Notes under the pieces: model-generated
What the model was told of the DNA's origin: nothing
The model's input: only the letters and a program-made list of their open reading frames with translations
Databases searched by the model: none
In this document: piece by piece, positions 8,251-16,075 of the stretch
Layout of the letters: each line of letters begins with the position of its first letter
Numbering within the stretch: position 1 is the stretch's first letter
Assembly: GCF_003258945.1 (NCBI RefSeq)
Contig: NZ_QLIX01000008.1
Location: forward strand, 62,001 to 126,000
DNA: 64,000 nt
Source of the DNA: Roseicella frigidaeris
Lineage (GTDB): Bacteria > Pseudomonadota > Alphaproteobacteria > Acetobacterales > Acetobacteraceae
Direction: 5' to 3'
Program-made: the position numbers and the translations under genes

Positions 8251-9606
8251 TCAGCCGCCGGCGTTGCGGCGGGCGACGAATTGCTCCAGCCAGTGGATCG
8301 TGTAGTCCCCGGCCTGGAATTCCGGGTCCTCCATGATCGCCAGGTGCAGCGGCAGGGTGGTCTCGATGCCGTCCACCACCATCTCGGCCAGGCTACGCCG
8401 CAGCCGGGCGATCGCCTCGGCGCGGGTCGCGCCATGCACCACCAGCTTGGCGATCAGGCTGTCGTAATGCGGCGGCACCGCGTAGCCGGAATAGAGCGCG
8501 CTGTCGACGCGCACGCCGAGCCCGCCCGGGGCGTGATAGGTGGTGACGCGGCCGGGGGAGGGGAGGAAGGTGTCCGGGTTCTCGGCGGTGATCCGGCACT
8601 CGATGGCATGGCCCTGGAAGCGGATCTCCGACTGGCCGTAGCCGAGGCGCTCGCCGGCGGCGACGCGGAGCTGCTCCTTCACCAGGTCGATGCCGCAGAC
8701 CATCTCGGTCACCGGATGCTCGACCTGCAGCCGGGTGTTCATCTCGATGAAGGCGAACTGCCCGTCCTGCCAGAGGAATTCCAGGGTGCCGGCATTGCGG
8801 TAGCCGAGCTGCTGCAGCGCCCGCGTGACCTGCGCGCCGAGCGCATTGCGCTGCGCCGCGTCGAGCACCGGCGATCCCGCCTCCTCGACCAGCTTCTGGT
8901 GGCGCCGCTGCAGCGAGCAGTCGCGCTCGCCGAAATGCACGACATGCCCATGCGTGTCGGCCAGCACCTGCAACTCGATATGCCGCGGCCGGTCGAGATA
9001 CTTCTCGAGATAGACGGCATCGTCGCCGAAGGCGGCCTTGGCCTCGGTGCGGGCGACGCGCCAGGCCTCCTCGAGCTCGGACTCGTCGCGTGCCACCTTC
9101 ATCCCGCGGCCGCCGCCGCCGGCGGCCGCCTTGATCAGCACCGGGTACTTCACCTCCGCCGCCACCTGCCGCGCCTCCTCGAGCGAGGCGAGGGCGCCGG
9201 GGCTGCCCGGGACCAGCGGCACGCCGAGGCGGCGCATCGCGTCCTTGGCGGCGATCTTGTCGCCCATCATCCGGATGTGCTCCGGACGCGGGCCGATGAA
9301 GACGAAGCCGTGCGCCTCCACCATCTCGGCGAAATTGGCGTTCTCCGAGAGGAAGCCATAGCCGGGATGGATCGCGTCCGCGCCGGTGATCGCCGCCGCC
9401 GAGAGGATGGCGGCGACGTTCAGGTAGCTCTCCCGCGCCGGCGGCGGGCCGATGCAGACGCTCTCATCGGCCAGGCGCACATGCATCGCCGCGGCATCGG
9501 CGGTGGAGTGCACCGCGACGGTGCGGATGCCCATCTCCTGGCAGGCGCGGTGGATCCGCAGCGCGATCTCGCCGCGGTTCGCGATCAGCACCTTTCCGAT
9601 CTTCAT
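8251..9606 (-). CDS. accC: Acetyl-CoA carboxylase, biotin carboxylase subunit
   Basis: 451 aa, standard length. It carboxylates the biotin on AccB with bicarbonate and ATP in the first step of fatty acid synthesis. N-terminal IANRGEIALRIHRACQEMGI, the glycine-rich ATP-grasp loop KAAAGGGGRGMKVA, the biotin-carboxylase signature around HFGERDCSLQRRHQKLVEEA, and EMNTRLQVEHPVTE (metal-binding Glu/Asn and catalytic Arg) are intact. It follows accB by 37 bp on the same strand in the order aroQ-accB-accC, the usual alphaproteobacterial arrangement. Confidence 0.97.
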   Translation of the reverse strand: MKIGKVLIANRGEIALRIHRACQEMGIRTVAVHSTADAAAMHVRLADESVCIGPPPARESYLNVAAILSAAAITGADAIHPGYGFLSENANFAEMVEAHGFVFIGPRPEHIRMMGDKIAAKDAMRRLGVPLVPGSPGALASLEEARQVAAEVKYPVLIKAAAGGGGRGMKVARDESELEEAWRVARTEAKAAFGDDAVYLEKYLDRPRHIELQVLADTHGHVVHFGERDCSLQRRHQKLVEEAGSPVLDAAQRNALGAQVTRALQQLGYRNAGTLEFLWQDGQFAFIEMNTRLQVEHPVTEMVCGIDLVKEQLRVAAGERLGYGQSEIRFQGHAIECRITAENPDTFLPSPGRVTTYHAPGGLGVRVDSALYSGYAVPPHYDSLIAKLVVHGATRAEAIARLRRSLAEMVVDGIETTLPLHLAIMEDPEFQAGDYTIHWLEQFVARRNAGG

Positions 9607-9643
9607 GCAGCCCTCATGCGGCGCATCCGCCCGCCGGACGGCA

Positions 9644-10132
9644 TCATTCGACGATCATCAGCGGCTCGCCATATTCCACGGGCGTGCCGGTCTCGATCAG
9701 GATGCGCGTCACGGTGCCGGCGCGCGGCGCCTTGATCTGGTTGAAGGTCTTCATCGCCTCGACGAGGAGCAGGGTCTGGCCCTGCGTCACCCGGCTCCCG
9801 AGCGCGACGAAGGGGGGCTGCCCCGGCTCCGGCGCCAGATAGGCGACGCCAACCATGGGCGAGGCGACCAGCCCCGGATGCTTGGCGAGGTCGATGCTCT
9901 CCTCGGCCGCCGGCGCCGGGGAGGCCATGGCAGCGGGCGCCGCCGGGGCGGGCGCGGCCTGCGGCAGGCCGGCGGGCCAGGCCATCTGCATCGCCGGCGC
10001 CGGCGGCAGGGTGCGCGCCACCCGGATCCGGCTGTCCTTCTCGACCAGCTCGATCTCCGTCAGGTCGGTGTCCTTGAGGATCTGCGCCAGGGCGCGGATC
10101 GCCTCGGGATCGAACTGGATGCCATTGCTCAT
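9644..10132 (-). CDS. accB: Biotin carboxyl carrier protein of acetyl-CoA carboxylase
   Basis: 162 aa. An N-terminal AccC-interacting helix ([20 protein letters not shown]) is followed by a long Ala/Pro linker and the C-terminal biotinyl domain ([15 protein letters not shown] through YGEPLMIVE). The biotin-accepting lysine sits in the [10 protein letters not shown] motif. The ATG (10132-10130) overlaps the TGA of aroQ, so translation is coupled. The linker is a good example of the Pro-rich sequence that EF-P helps to translate. Confidence 0.96.
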   Translation of the reverse strand: MSNGIQFDPEAIRALAQILKDTDLTEIELVEKDSRIRVARTLPPAPAMQMAWPAGLPQAAPAPAAPAAMASPAPAAEESIDLAKHPGLVASPMVGVAYLAPEPGQPPFVALGSRVTQGQTLLLVEAMKTFNQIKAPRAGTVTRILIETGTPVEYGEPLMIVE

Positions 10133-10596
10133 TCGTCGTCGTCCGGGTCCTCGGCGTCCTCGACCAGCCCCGCCATGGCCTGCAGCGCCAGGGCGTAGCC
10201 CCGGATGCCGAGGCCGGCGATGACGCCGGTTGCCGCCTTCGACACATAGCTGTGGTGCCGGAATTCCTCCCGGCGATGGATGTTGGTGATGTGCACCTCG
10301 ATCACCGGCAGGCCGACGGCCAGCAGGGCGTCGAGGAGGGCGATGGAGGTGGTGGTGTAGCCCGCCGGGTTGATGACGATCCCCGCCGCCCGGCCGCGGC
10401 ATTCCTGGACCCAGGTGATCAGCTCGCCCTCGCCATTGGTCTGGCGGAAATCGATCGCCAGCCCCAGCCCCTCGGCCGTCTCGGCGCAGAGGGCCTCGAC
10501 GTCGTCGAGGGTCGCATGGCCGTATTTCTCCGGCTCGCGCGTGCCGAGCATGTTCAGGTTCGGGCCGTTCAGGACGGCAATGAGCGGCGGGTTCAC
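10129..10596 (-). CDS. aroQ: 3-Dehydroquinate dehydratase, type II
   Basis: 155 aa from a GTG at 10596, giving [18 protein letters not shown] at the N terminus. Third step of the shikimate pathway. Motifs: [18 protein letters not shown] with the active-site tyrosine lid, the catalytic-site [19 protein letters not shown] equivalent ([10 protein letters not shown]), and [19 protein letters not shown]. The frame extends a little upstream, but the GTG has an AGGA about ten bases before it and gives the family length. It heads the aroQ-accB-accC operon. Confidence 0.95.
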   Translation of the reverse strand: MNPPLIAVLNGPNLNMLGTREPEKYGHATLDDVEALCAETAEGLGLAIDFRQTNGEGELITWVQECRGRAAGIVINPAGYTTTSIALLDALLAVGLPVIEVHITNIHRREEFRHHSYVSKAATGVIAGLGIRGYALALQAMAGLVEDAEDPDDDE

Positions 10597-10742
10597 GGCA
10601 GGGTGTCCTGTCGGGGAGGAGAGCGGGGCTAGCACGGGGGGTTTTCGCGCCGCAAGCGGCGGGATGCCCGGAGCGCCCCGCCGCCTTGTCGGCGGGCCCC
10701 GGCTTCGCCATCTTCGTGCCCATGGAGGATAGGATTTCCATC

Positions 10743-10934
10743 ATGGTGAATGGCGAGCCGCGGGAGATCCCCGGCCCCGCCACGGTGGCCGACCTGCTGG
10801 CGCGGATCGGCCTCGACACGCGCAAGGTGGCGGTCGAGCGCAACCTCGAGATCGTGCCCCGCTCCACCTATGCCGCGACGGCCCTGACCGCCGGCGACCG
10901 GCTGGAGATCGTGCATTTCATCGGCGGAGGCTGA
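10743..10934 (+). CDS. thiS: Sulfur carrier protein ThiS
   Basis: 63 aa, ubiquitin-like fold, ending in the diagnostic Gly-Gly tail (IVHFIGGG) that becomes the thiocarboxylate sulfur donor for thiazole synthesis. MVNGEPREI at the N terminus and the [10 protein letters not shown] segment match the family. The ATG at 10743 is preferred over an in-frame ATG at 10722 because GGAGGATAGGA lies just before it; the longer form would add seven residues. thiG follows after 2 bp. I saw no TPP riboswitch upstream. Confidence 0.9.
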   Translation: MVNGEPREIPGPATVADLLARIGLDTRKVAVERNLEIVPRSTYAATALTAGDRLEIVHFIGGG

Positions 10935-10936
10935 AC

Positions 10937-11746
10937 ATGGATGGCATCCCGACGGGGACGGCGGCCCAGGACGACGCCTGGGAGGTGGCCGGCCTGCGCT
11001 TCCGCTCCCGGTTGATCGTCGGCACCGGTCGCTACAAGGACCTGGAGGAGACGGGCCGGGCCATCGAGGCCTCGGGCGCCGAGATCGTCACCGTCGCGGT
11101 GCGGCGGGTCAATCTCGGCGATCCGAAGGCGCCGATGCTGCAGGATTACGTCGACCCCAAGCGCTACACCTACCTGCCCAACACCGCCGGCTGCTTCACC
11201 GCCCAGGATGCGGTGCGCACCCTGCGCCTGGCGCGGGAGGCCGGCGGCTGGAACCTGGTGAAGCTCGAGGTGCTCGGGCCGCCGCCCTTCCTCTACCCGG
11301 ACATGCGCGCGACCTTCGAGGCTCTGGAGGCGCTGCTGCGGGATGGGTTCCAGGTGATGGTCTATTGCTCGGACGACCCGATCGCCGCCAAGCGTCTCGA
11401 GGAGATGGGGGCGGTCGCGGTCATGCCGCTCGGCGCGCCGATCGGCTCCGGCCTCGGCATCCAGAACCCGGTCATGATCCGGGCGATCATCGAGAACGCC
11501 AAGGTGCCGGTGCTGGTCGATGCCGGCGTCGGCACCGCGAGCGACGCCGCCTTCGCCATGGAGCTCGGCTGCGACGCGGTGCTGATGAACAGCGCCATTG
11601 CCCATGCCCGGGACCCGGTGCGCATGGCCCGGGCGATGAAGGCGGCGGTGGAGGCCGGGCGGCATGCCTTCCTGGCCGGGCGGATGCCGCGGCAATACGC
11701 CGCCGATCCCTCGAGCCCGTTGCAGAGCGGGCTGATCACCCGCTGA
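10937..11746 (+). CDS. thiG: Thiazole synthase
   Basis: 269 aa. It builds the thiamine thiazole phosphate from deoxyxylulose 5-phosphate, dehydroglycine and the ThiS thiocarboxylate. (beta/alpha)8 barrel motifs are clear: [12 protein letters not shown], the catalytic lysine in [22 protein letters not shown], and the phosphate-binding [19 protein letters not shown] and [13 protein letters not shown]. Nearly contiguous with thiS, so translation is probably coupled. No thiE, thiC or thiO is in the window. Confidence 0.96.
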   Translation: MDGIPTGTAAQDDAWEVAGLRFRSRLIVGTGRYKDLEETGRAIEASGAEIVTVAVRRVNLGDPKAPMLQDYVDPKRYTYLPNTAGCFTAQDAVRTLRLAREAGGWNLVKLEVLGPPPFLYPDMRATFEALEALLRDGFQVMVYCSDDPIAAKRLEEMGAVAVMPLGAPIGSGLGIQNPVMIRAIIENAKVPVLVDAGVGTASDAAFAMELGCDAVLMNSAIAHARDPVRMARAMKAAVEAGRHAFLAGRMPRQYAADPSSPLQSGLITR

Positions 11747-12094
11747 GGAGCGGCGCGGCCGCGGCGCCGCGCCTCCCTGCCCAGCTGTCGCAATCCATAT
11801 CCTGGCTTGCCTTCCCCACCCCGGCGGGATCTCCCGCCGGGGAGGCGGAGGCGTTCCGGCGCCGCCGCTCCGGCCGGCGCCGTTGCCGCTGCCGAATCGG
11901 CGCTTCGCCCTGGCCGGTGAATTCCCGGCCGCAAGGGCCTCCCGCAGGGCTTTCAGCCTGAGGGCAAGCGCCGCCCCGGGGGAGATTCCGGCCGGCAGCG
12001 ATGGTTCCTGGAAAAATATCCGGCTGGCGGCGCTTTTTCGCTTTGCAGCCCTGGGGGCGACGCTTATATGCGGCGCCAGACGCAGTACGCACGT
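11747..12094. other. Gap downstream of thiG, nothing recognised
   Basis: About 350 bases between thiG and the decarboxylase leader. It starts with a short GC hairpin (11752-11773, 7-bp arms) that may end thiG transcription. The stretch around 11995-12075 is richer in A and T (several GGAAAAAT/CTTTTTCG-like tracts) and is the likely promoter zone for the downstream leader. No coding frame is convincing. Confidence 0.4.
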
Positions 12095-12325
12095 GCCTCT
12101 GGCCCCAGGCCCACGGAATCCCGGCGCTCCTCCACAACGGCGCCCGCTTAGGGATCACCGCGGCGCAAGGTTTACGCAACGACGTCAAGCGTTCTGGCAA
12201 CCCCATCCGGCCCATCCCGCCAGGGACGCAAGCCGGGTGGCTCCTTTGGTCGCTGGTTCGTTCGACCGTTTCGTCAACTTGGGGCCGCGCAACCCTTTCC
12301 GGGGCGGTCCTGTCCGTTTTTGGAG
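12095..12325 (+). ncRNA. Candidate speF-type leader RNA
   Basis: The 5' region of the ornithine/lysine decarboxylase gene holds about 230 bases that look structured rather than coding: GCAAGGTTTACGCAACGACG, CAAGCGTTCTGGCAACCCC, and ACGCAAGCCGGGTGGCTCC followed by TTTGGTCGC. The speF motif is a known alphaproteobacterial RNA found upstream of ornithine decarboxylase genes, and the position and general sequence agree with what I remember of it. The match is from memory and boundaries are approximate. A regulatory role in polyamine synthesis is inferred. Confidence 0.5.
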
Positions 12326-12333
12326 GGTGAGGC

Positions 12334-13464
12334 ATGACCCCGAAGGTCGCCCGCTATCTGCGCGACGTCGCGCCCGCTACCCCATGCCTCGTCCTCGACG
12401 TGGATCGCGTCGAGGAAAACTATCGCCGGTTGATGGCGGCGATGCCCCTGGCCCGCGTCTACTATGCCGTGAAGGCCAATCCGGCGGTGCCGGTGCTGAC
12501 GCGCCTGGTCGGGCTCGGCTCCTCCTTCGATGCCGCCAGCCTCGAGGAGGTCGAGGCCTGCCTCGCCGCCGGGGCGCGGCCGGAGGCGATCTCCTTCGGC
12601 AACACGGTGAAGAAGGAGAGCGCCATCCGCGCCGCCTATGCGGCCGGCGTGCGCATGTTCGCCTTCGATTCCGAGCCGGAGCTGCTGAAGCTCGCCCGCA
12701 GCGCCCCGGGCGCGCGCGTCTATTGCCGCATCCTGGTTGGCAATGACGGGGCGGAATGGCCGCTCAGCCGCAAATTCGGCTGCGAGGTCGAGATGGCCAA
12801 GGCGCTGATGGTGCAGGCCGGGCGGCTCGGCCTCGACCCCTACGGCATCTCCTTCCATGTCGGCAGCCAGCAGACCCGCACCGCGGCCTATGAGGCGGCG
12901 ATCGCCCGCGTCGGCATGCTCTTCACCGATCTGCGCGAGGCGGGCGTGAATCTCCGCATGGTCAATCTCGGCGGCGGCTACCCGGTGCGCTACCGCTCCG
13001 AGGTGCCCGCGATCGACGCGATCGGCGACGCCATCATGGGCGCCATGGCGCGCGCCTTCGGCAATGCGCTGCCGGAGCTGGTGATCGAGCCGGGCCGCTT
13101 CATCGTCGGCGATGCCGGCATCGTCTCGGCCGAGGTGGTGCTGGTCTCCCGCAAGGCCGAGGACGATCCGGTGCGCTGGGTCTATCTCGATATCGGCCGC
13201 TTCGGCGGCCTGGCCGAGACCGAGGGCGAGGCGATCAAATACGCCTTCCGCACGCCGCATGACGGCGATGCGGACGGGCCGGTGACCATCGCCGGGCCGA
13301 CCTGCGACAGCACCGACACGCTCTACGAGAAGTCGAACTACCGGCTGCCGCTGGCGCTCGAGAGCGGCGACCGGATCGAGCTGCTTTCGACCGGCGCCTA
13401 TGTCACCACTTATGCGAGCCAGGCCTTCAACGGCTTCCGCCCGCTGACCGAGCATTACGTCTGA
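12334..13464 (+). CDS. Ornithine/lysine decarboxylase, PLP fold type III
   Basis: 376 aa. Alanine-racemase-like barrel decarboxylase that makes putrescine (or cadaverine). The PLP lysine is in YYAVKANPA; HVGSQQT, NLGGGYPVRY and VIEPGRFIVGDAG bind cofactor phosphate; and the second-subunit motif GPTCDSTDTLYE supplies the catalytic cysteine and aspartate. GGAGG stands 9-10 bases before the ATG at 12334. The long leader upstream resembles the speF RNA, which supports ornithine as substrate. Its TGA is part of TGATACG, the terminal motif of the R1 repeats, and a degenerate R1 copy follows. Confidence 0.9.
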   Translation: MTPKVARYLRDVAPATPCLVLDVDRVEENYRRLMAAMPLARVYYAVKANPAVPVLTRLVGLGSSFDAASLEEVEACLAAGARPEAISFGNTVKKESAIRAAYAAGVRMFAFDSEPELLKLARSAPGARVYCRILVGNDGAEWPLSRKFGCEVEMAKALMVQAGRLGLDPYGISFHVGSQQTRTAAYEAAIARVGMLFTDLREAGVNLRMVNLGGGYPVRYRSEVPAIDAIGDAIMGAMARAFGNALPELVIEPGRFIVGDAGIVSAEVVLVSRKAEDDPVRWVYLDIGRFGGLAETEGEAIKYAFRTPHDGDADGPVTIAGPTCDSTDTLYEKSNYRLPLALESGDRIELLSTGAYVTTYASQAFNGFRPLTEHYV

Positions 13465-13612
13465 TACGGGGCGCAGGCCGGTTTCACCGTCCTGCCCCTC
13501 AAGCGCCGGGCGCGAGGCTCCGGTTTGCTTGGCGGCGCGGCACAAGCCGCGGCGCCCATTCGGGCGCCCGGCCCTGCGGGCCGCAGGTCGGCGCTTCCTG
13601 CGCCCGGGATGA
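13460..13612. repeat. Degenerate R1-related repeat (copy E)
   Basis: The core GCGCCGGGCGCGAGGCTCC, GGTTTGCTTGGC and GGCGCCCATTCGGGCGCC matches the middle of R1 copies A and B in order. The left end begins with TGATACG, which contains the stop codon of the decarboxylase gene. The right side (GGCCCTGCGGGC onward) differs from A and B but is shared with the fragment at 45846-45906. Boundaries are approximate. Confidence 0.5.
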
Positions 13613-13699
13613 GCGATGGCCAGGGCAGGCGGGGTCCTGCCCCGCCGGGACCAAAATCCTTCCGTTCACAAGCCGTGCCGGGACGATTAAGCTCCCGTC

Positions 13700-14167
13700 A
13701 TGGATGAGATCGACCGGAACCTGACCGTCGCCCTGCAGCTCGATGGCAGTGCCGGGCTGGCCGAGCTCGCCAAGGTCGCCGGGCTTTCGGTCTCGGCCAC
13801 GGCCGAGCGGGTGAAGCGGCTCGAGGAACGGGGGGTGATCCGCGGCTGGCGGGCCGATCTCGATCCCGCCCAGGTCGGCTGCCCGCTGCTCGCCCATGTC
13901 CTCGCCGCCGTGGCGCCGGGGCGAGAGGATGCCAGCTTCCGCAAGGCCGTCCGGCGGCAGGAGGCGGTGCTGGAATGCCATGCCGTGACCGGCAGCTGGA
14001 CCTACCTGCTGAAGCTGCGCCTGCCCGACCTCGCCGCGCTCGACCAGTTCCTGAACGAGGAGCTGCGCCTGCTGCCCGGCGTGCAGCGGGTGGAGACGCT
14101 GCTCACCATCGCCACGGTGAAGGAGAGCTCGATCCTGCCCGTGGCCCCGGCCGACCCGGAGGAATGA
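13700..14167 (+). CDS. Lrp/AsnC family transcriptional regulator
   Basis: 155 aa. N-terminal winged helix-turn-helix (DEIDRNLTVALQLDG; SVSATAERVKRLEERGVIRG) and C-terminal RAM/ligand-binding domain (ECHAVTGSWTYLLKLRLPDL; LLPGVQRVETLLTIATVK). Members bind amino acids and control amino-acid metabolism. It lies between the decarboxylase and a convergent peptide-binding protein gene. An amine or amino-acid target is plausible, but no operator was identified. Confidence 0.9.
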   Translation: MDEIDRNLTVALQLDGSAGLAELAKVAGLSVSATAERVKRLEERGVIRGWRADLDPAQVGCPLLAHVLAAVAPGREDASFRKAVRRQEAVLECHAVTGSWTYLLKLRLPDLAALDQFLNEELRLLPGVQRVETLLTIATVKESSILPVAPADPEE

Positions 14168-14174
14168 GGGCACG

Positions 14175-15773
14175 TCACTTCGCCGGGCGCGTCGCCATCG
14201 CCAGGGTGCGTTCGTCCATCCGCGCATCGTAGGCGAGGCCCTTCCGCAGCGCCCAGCTGTTCACCAGCTGGAAGAGCGGGATGATGGCGACGTCGTCCAT
14301 CGCCATCTTCACCGCCTGCCGCAGCAGGCCCTCGCGGGTTGTGTCGTCGATGGTCGCGGCGGCGCGCGCCGTCAGCGCATCCAGCTCGGGATTGGCATAG
14401 CGGCCGGAATTGCTCGCCCCCAGCCGCGTCTCGCGGTTGAAGGTGCCGAGGATGTTGACCAGCGCATAGCTCGCCTCGCCGGTGACGCTGCCCCAGCCGG
14501 CCAGGCGGAGGGCGTAGTCCTGCCGGTTGGAGCGCAGCGAGAAGCTGGCCCAGGGCACCGCCTCGACCTCGGTGCGCAGGCCGATGCGGGTGAACATCTG
14601 CGCCACCGCCTGGGCGGCCTTGGCATCGTTCGGATAGCGGTCGTTCGGGCTGTGCAGGGTGAGGCGGAATCCCTGCGGGAAGCCGGCCTCGGCCAGCAGC
14701 CGCTTCGCGCCCTCGGGGTCGTAGGCGGGCGGCTTCACCTCGGGATTGTAACCGAAGGTGCCCTCGGGCAGCCATTGCCCGCTCGGCTGCGCCGTCCCCT
14801 CCATCACCCGCGCGGCCAGCGCCTCGCGGTTGATCGCCATGGACAGGGCGCGGCGGATGCGCAGGTCGTTGAAGGGATTCGCCGGCAGCGGCTTGCCCTC
14901 GTTGTCGCTGACGAAGGGCACCTCGCCCTGCCGCGAGCGGTCGGGCGCCAGGTAGATCAGCCGCAGCCCCTGGATCTCGGAGACCGTGACCCGGCTCTCC
15001 CGCTTCAGCCGGCCGAGATCGGTGGAGGGGACCTGGTCGATCAGGTCGACATCGCCGGCGAGCAGCGCCGCGGTGCGGGCGCCGTCATTGCCGATGAAGC
15101 GGTAATTCACCCGCGCCCAGGGTTCCGGGCCGCGGAAATAGGCCTCGTTGCGCGCGAGTTCGCTGCGGTCGCCCGGGCGGTAGGCCAGCAGGCGATAGGG
15201 GCCGGTGCCGATCGCCGCCTTGCCGCTGTTGAAATCCTCGGTCGAGGCGCCCTCGGCGGCATGCCGGGCGATGACGGCGACCGAGGCGAGCTCCGTCGGC
15301 AGCAGCGGATGCGGCCGCGCGGTGTGGAAGCGGAGCGTCAGCGGGTCGACCACCTCGACCCGCTCGATGGCGCGGACGAAGCCGCCGAAGCCGCCCGGGC
15401 TGCCGGGCACGTTCGGCGCGCGGGCGATGGTGAAGGCGACGTCGTCGGCGGTGAAGGCGCGGCCGTCATGCCATGTGATGCCGGGCCGCAGCCGGAACTC
15501 CCAGACCGTGTCGGAGAGCACGCGCCAGCTCTCGGCCAGCCCCGGATAGGGCTGCGCCTTCGCATCGCGCTCGACCAGCCGGTCGAAGAGATGCATCGAC
15601 AGGCTGTTGTTCGGCGAGGCGTTGTAGAAATGCGGATCGACCGAGGTGACCGCGCCGCCGATGCCGATGTTCAGCACCACCTCTGGCTGCGCGGCGGCGG
15701 GGGCGGCGGCCCCGAGCAGGGCGGCGCCGAGCAAGGCGGCCACGGCAAGGGGCAGGGCGGATCGGCGGTGCAT
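14175..15773 (-). CDS. ABC transporter substrate-binding protein, peptide/nickel family (paralogue 1)
   Basis: 532 aa. Signal peptide (LPLAVAALLGAALLGAAAPA, cleavage after AAA-Q) followed by a type 5 solute-binding fold: SVDPHFYNASPNN, the family signature WEFRLRPGITWHDGRAFTAD with DDVAFT, IGTGPYRL, and FNDLRIRRALSMAINREALA. Exported to the periplasm, where it should deliver peptides or similar ligands to an inner-membrane permease. It is divergent from, and clearly paralogous to, the binding protein at 16076; both share YDPEGAKRLLAEAGFPQGF. It has no permease genes of its own on its strand, so it may share the transporter encoded next door. Confidence 0.92.
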   Translation of the reverse strand: MHRRSALPLAVAALLGAALLGAAAPAAAQPEVVLNIGIGGAVTSVDPHFYNASPNNSLSMHLFDRLVERDAKAQPYPGLAESWRVLSDTVWEFRLRPGITWHDGRAFTADDVAFTIARAPNVPGSPGGFGGFVRAIERVEVVDPLTLRFHTARPHPLLPTELASVAVIARHAAEGASTEDFNSGKAAIGTGPYRLLAYRPGDRSELARNEAYFRGPEPWARVNYRFIGNDGARTAALLAGDVDLIDQVPSTDLGRLKRESRVTVSEIQGLRLIYLAPDRSRQGEVPFVSDNEGKPLPANPFNDLRIRRALSMAINREALAARVMEGTAQPSGQWLPEGTFGYNPEVKPPAYDPEGAKRLLAEAGFPQGFRLTLHSPNDRYPNDAKAAQAVAQMFTRIGLRTEVEAVPWASFSLRSNRQDYALRLAGWGSVTGEASYALVNILGTFNRETRLGASNSGRYANPELDALTARAAATIDDTTREGLLRQAVKMAMDDVAIIPLFQLVNSWALRKGLAYDARMDERTLAMATRPAK

Positions 15774-15800
15774 GCGGGGTCTCCTCGGCTGCTCCGAGCC

Positions 15801-15841
15801 TAGGGTGTGATCGCCGGAGGTGGAATCAGCGAAGGCGTGTG
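15801..15841 (+). repeat. R2 repeat, left half (copy a)
   Basis: TGTGATCGCCGGAGGTGGAA then TCAGCGAAGGCGTGT matches the left half of the R2 family (consensus GAGCGTGATCGCCTGAGGTG, GAATCACCGAAGGCGTG). The right half is replaced by an R3 copy that begins two bases later. Confidence 0.7.
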
Positions 15842-15842
15842 G

Positions 15843-15897
15843 TTTCAGGGCATCTGCACCCGATCGGGTGAGTCCAGCTGATCGGGATCTGCTCCAG
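15843..15897 (-). repeat. R3 repeat (copy a)
   Basis: Read on the minus strand: TGGAGCAGATCCCGATC, a degenerate spacer, then CGATCGGGTGCAGATGCCC. It matches the R3 family (AGAGCAGATCC at one end, GGTGAAGATGCTC at the other). It is fused head to tail with the R2 half copy in the 302-bp gap between the two divergent binding-protein genes. Promoters for both genes must lie in or next to these repeats. Confidence 0.65.
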
Positions 15898-16075
15898 CGG
15901 CGCCCCATCCCCGGGCCGGCAACGGCCCCTGGCGGCGGATCGGGCAAGCGCTGGCGCGAAACCGGGCAGGCCTGTCCAGGGCGAGGCCGGGCCCGGACCG
16001 GCCACCCCGGTCCTGCGCCTTTCGGCGGCAGAGGCACGCTGCTAGCATCCCCGCTGCGGGCTTCCGGGAGGCGAC

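Noticed and set aside
10600-10742. TPP riboswitch upstream of thiS
   Set aside because: No CUGAGA-type core or paired thi-box elements were seen; the gap is short and G+C-rich.
12001-12330. Open frame of 109 codons in the decarboxylase leader
   Set aside because: No ribosome-binding site, no protein-like pattern, and it coincides with the candidate structured RNA.
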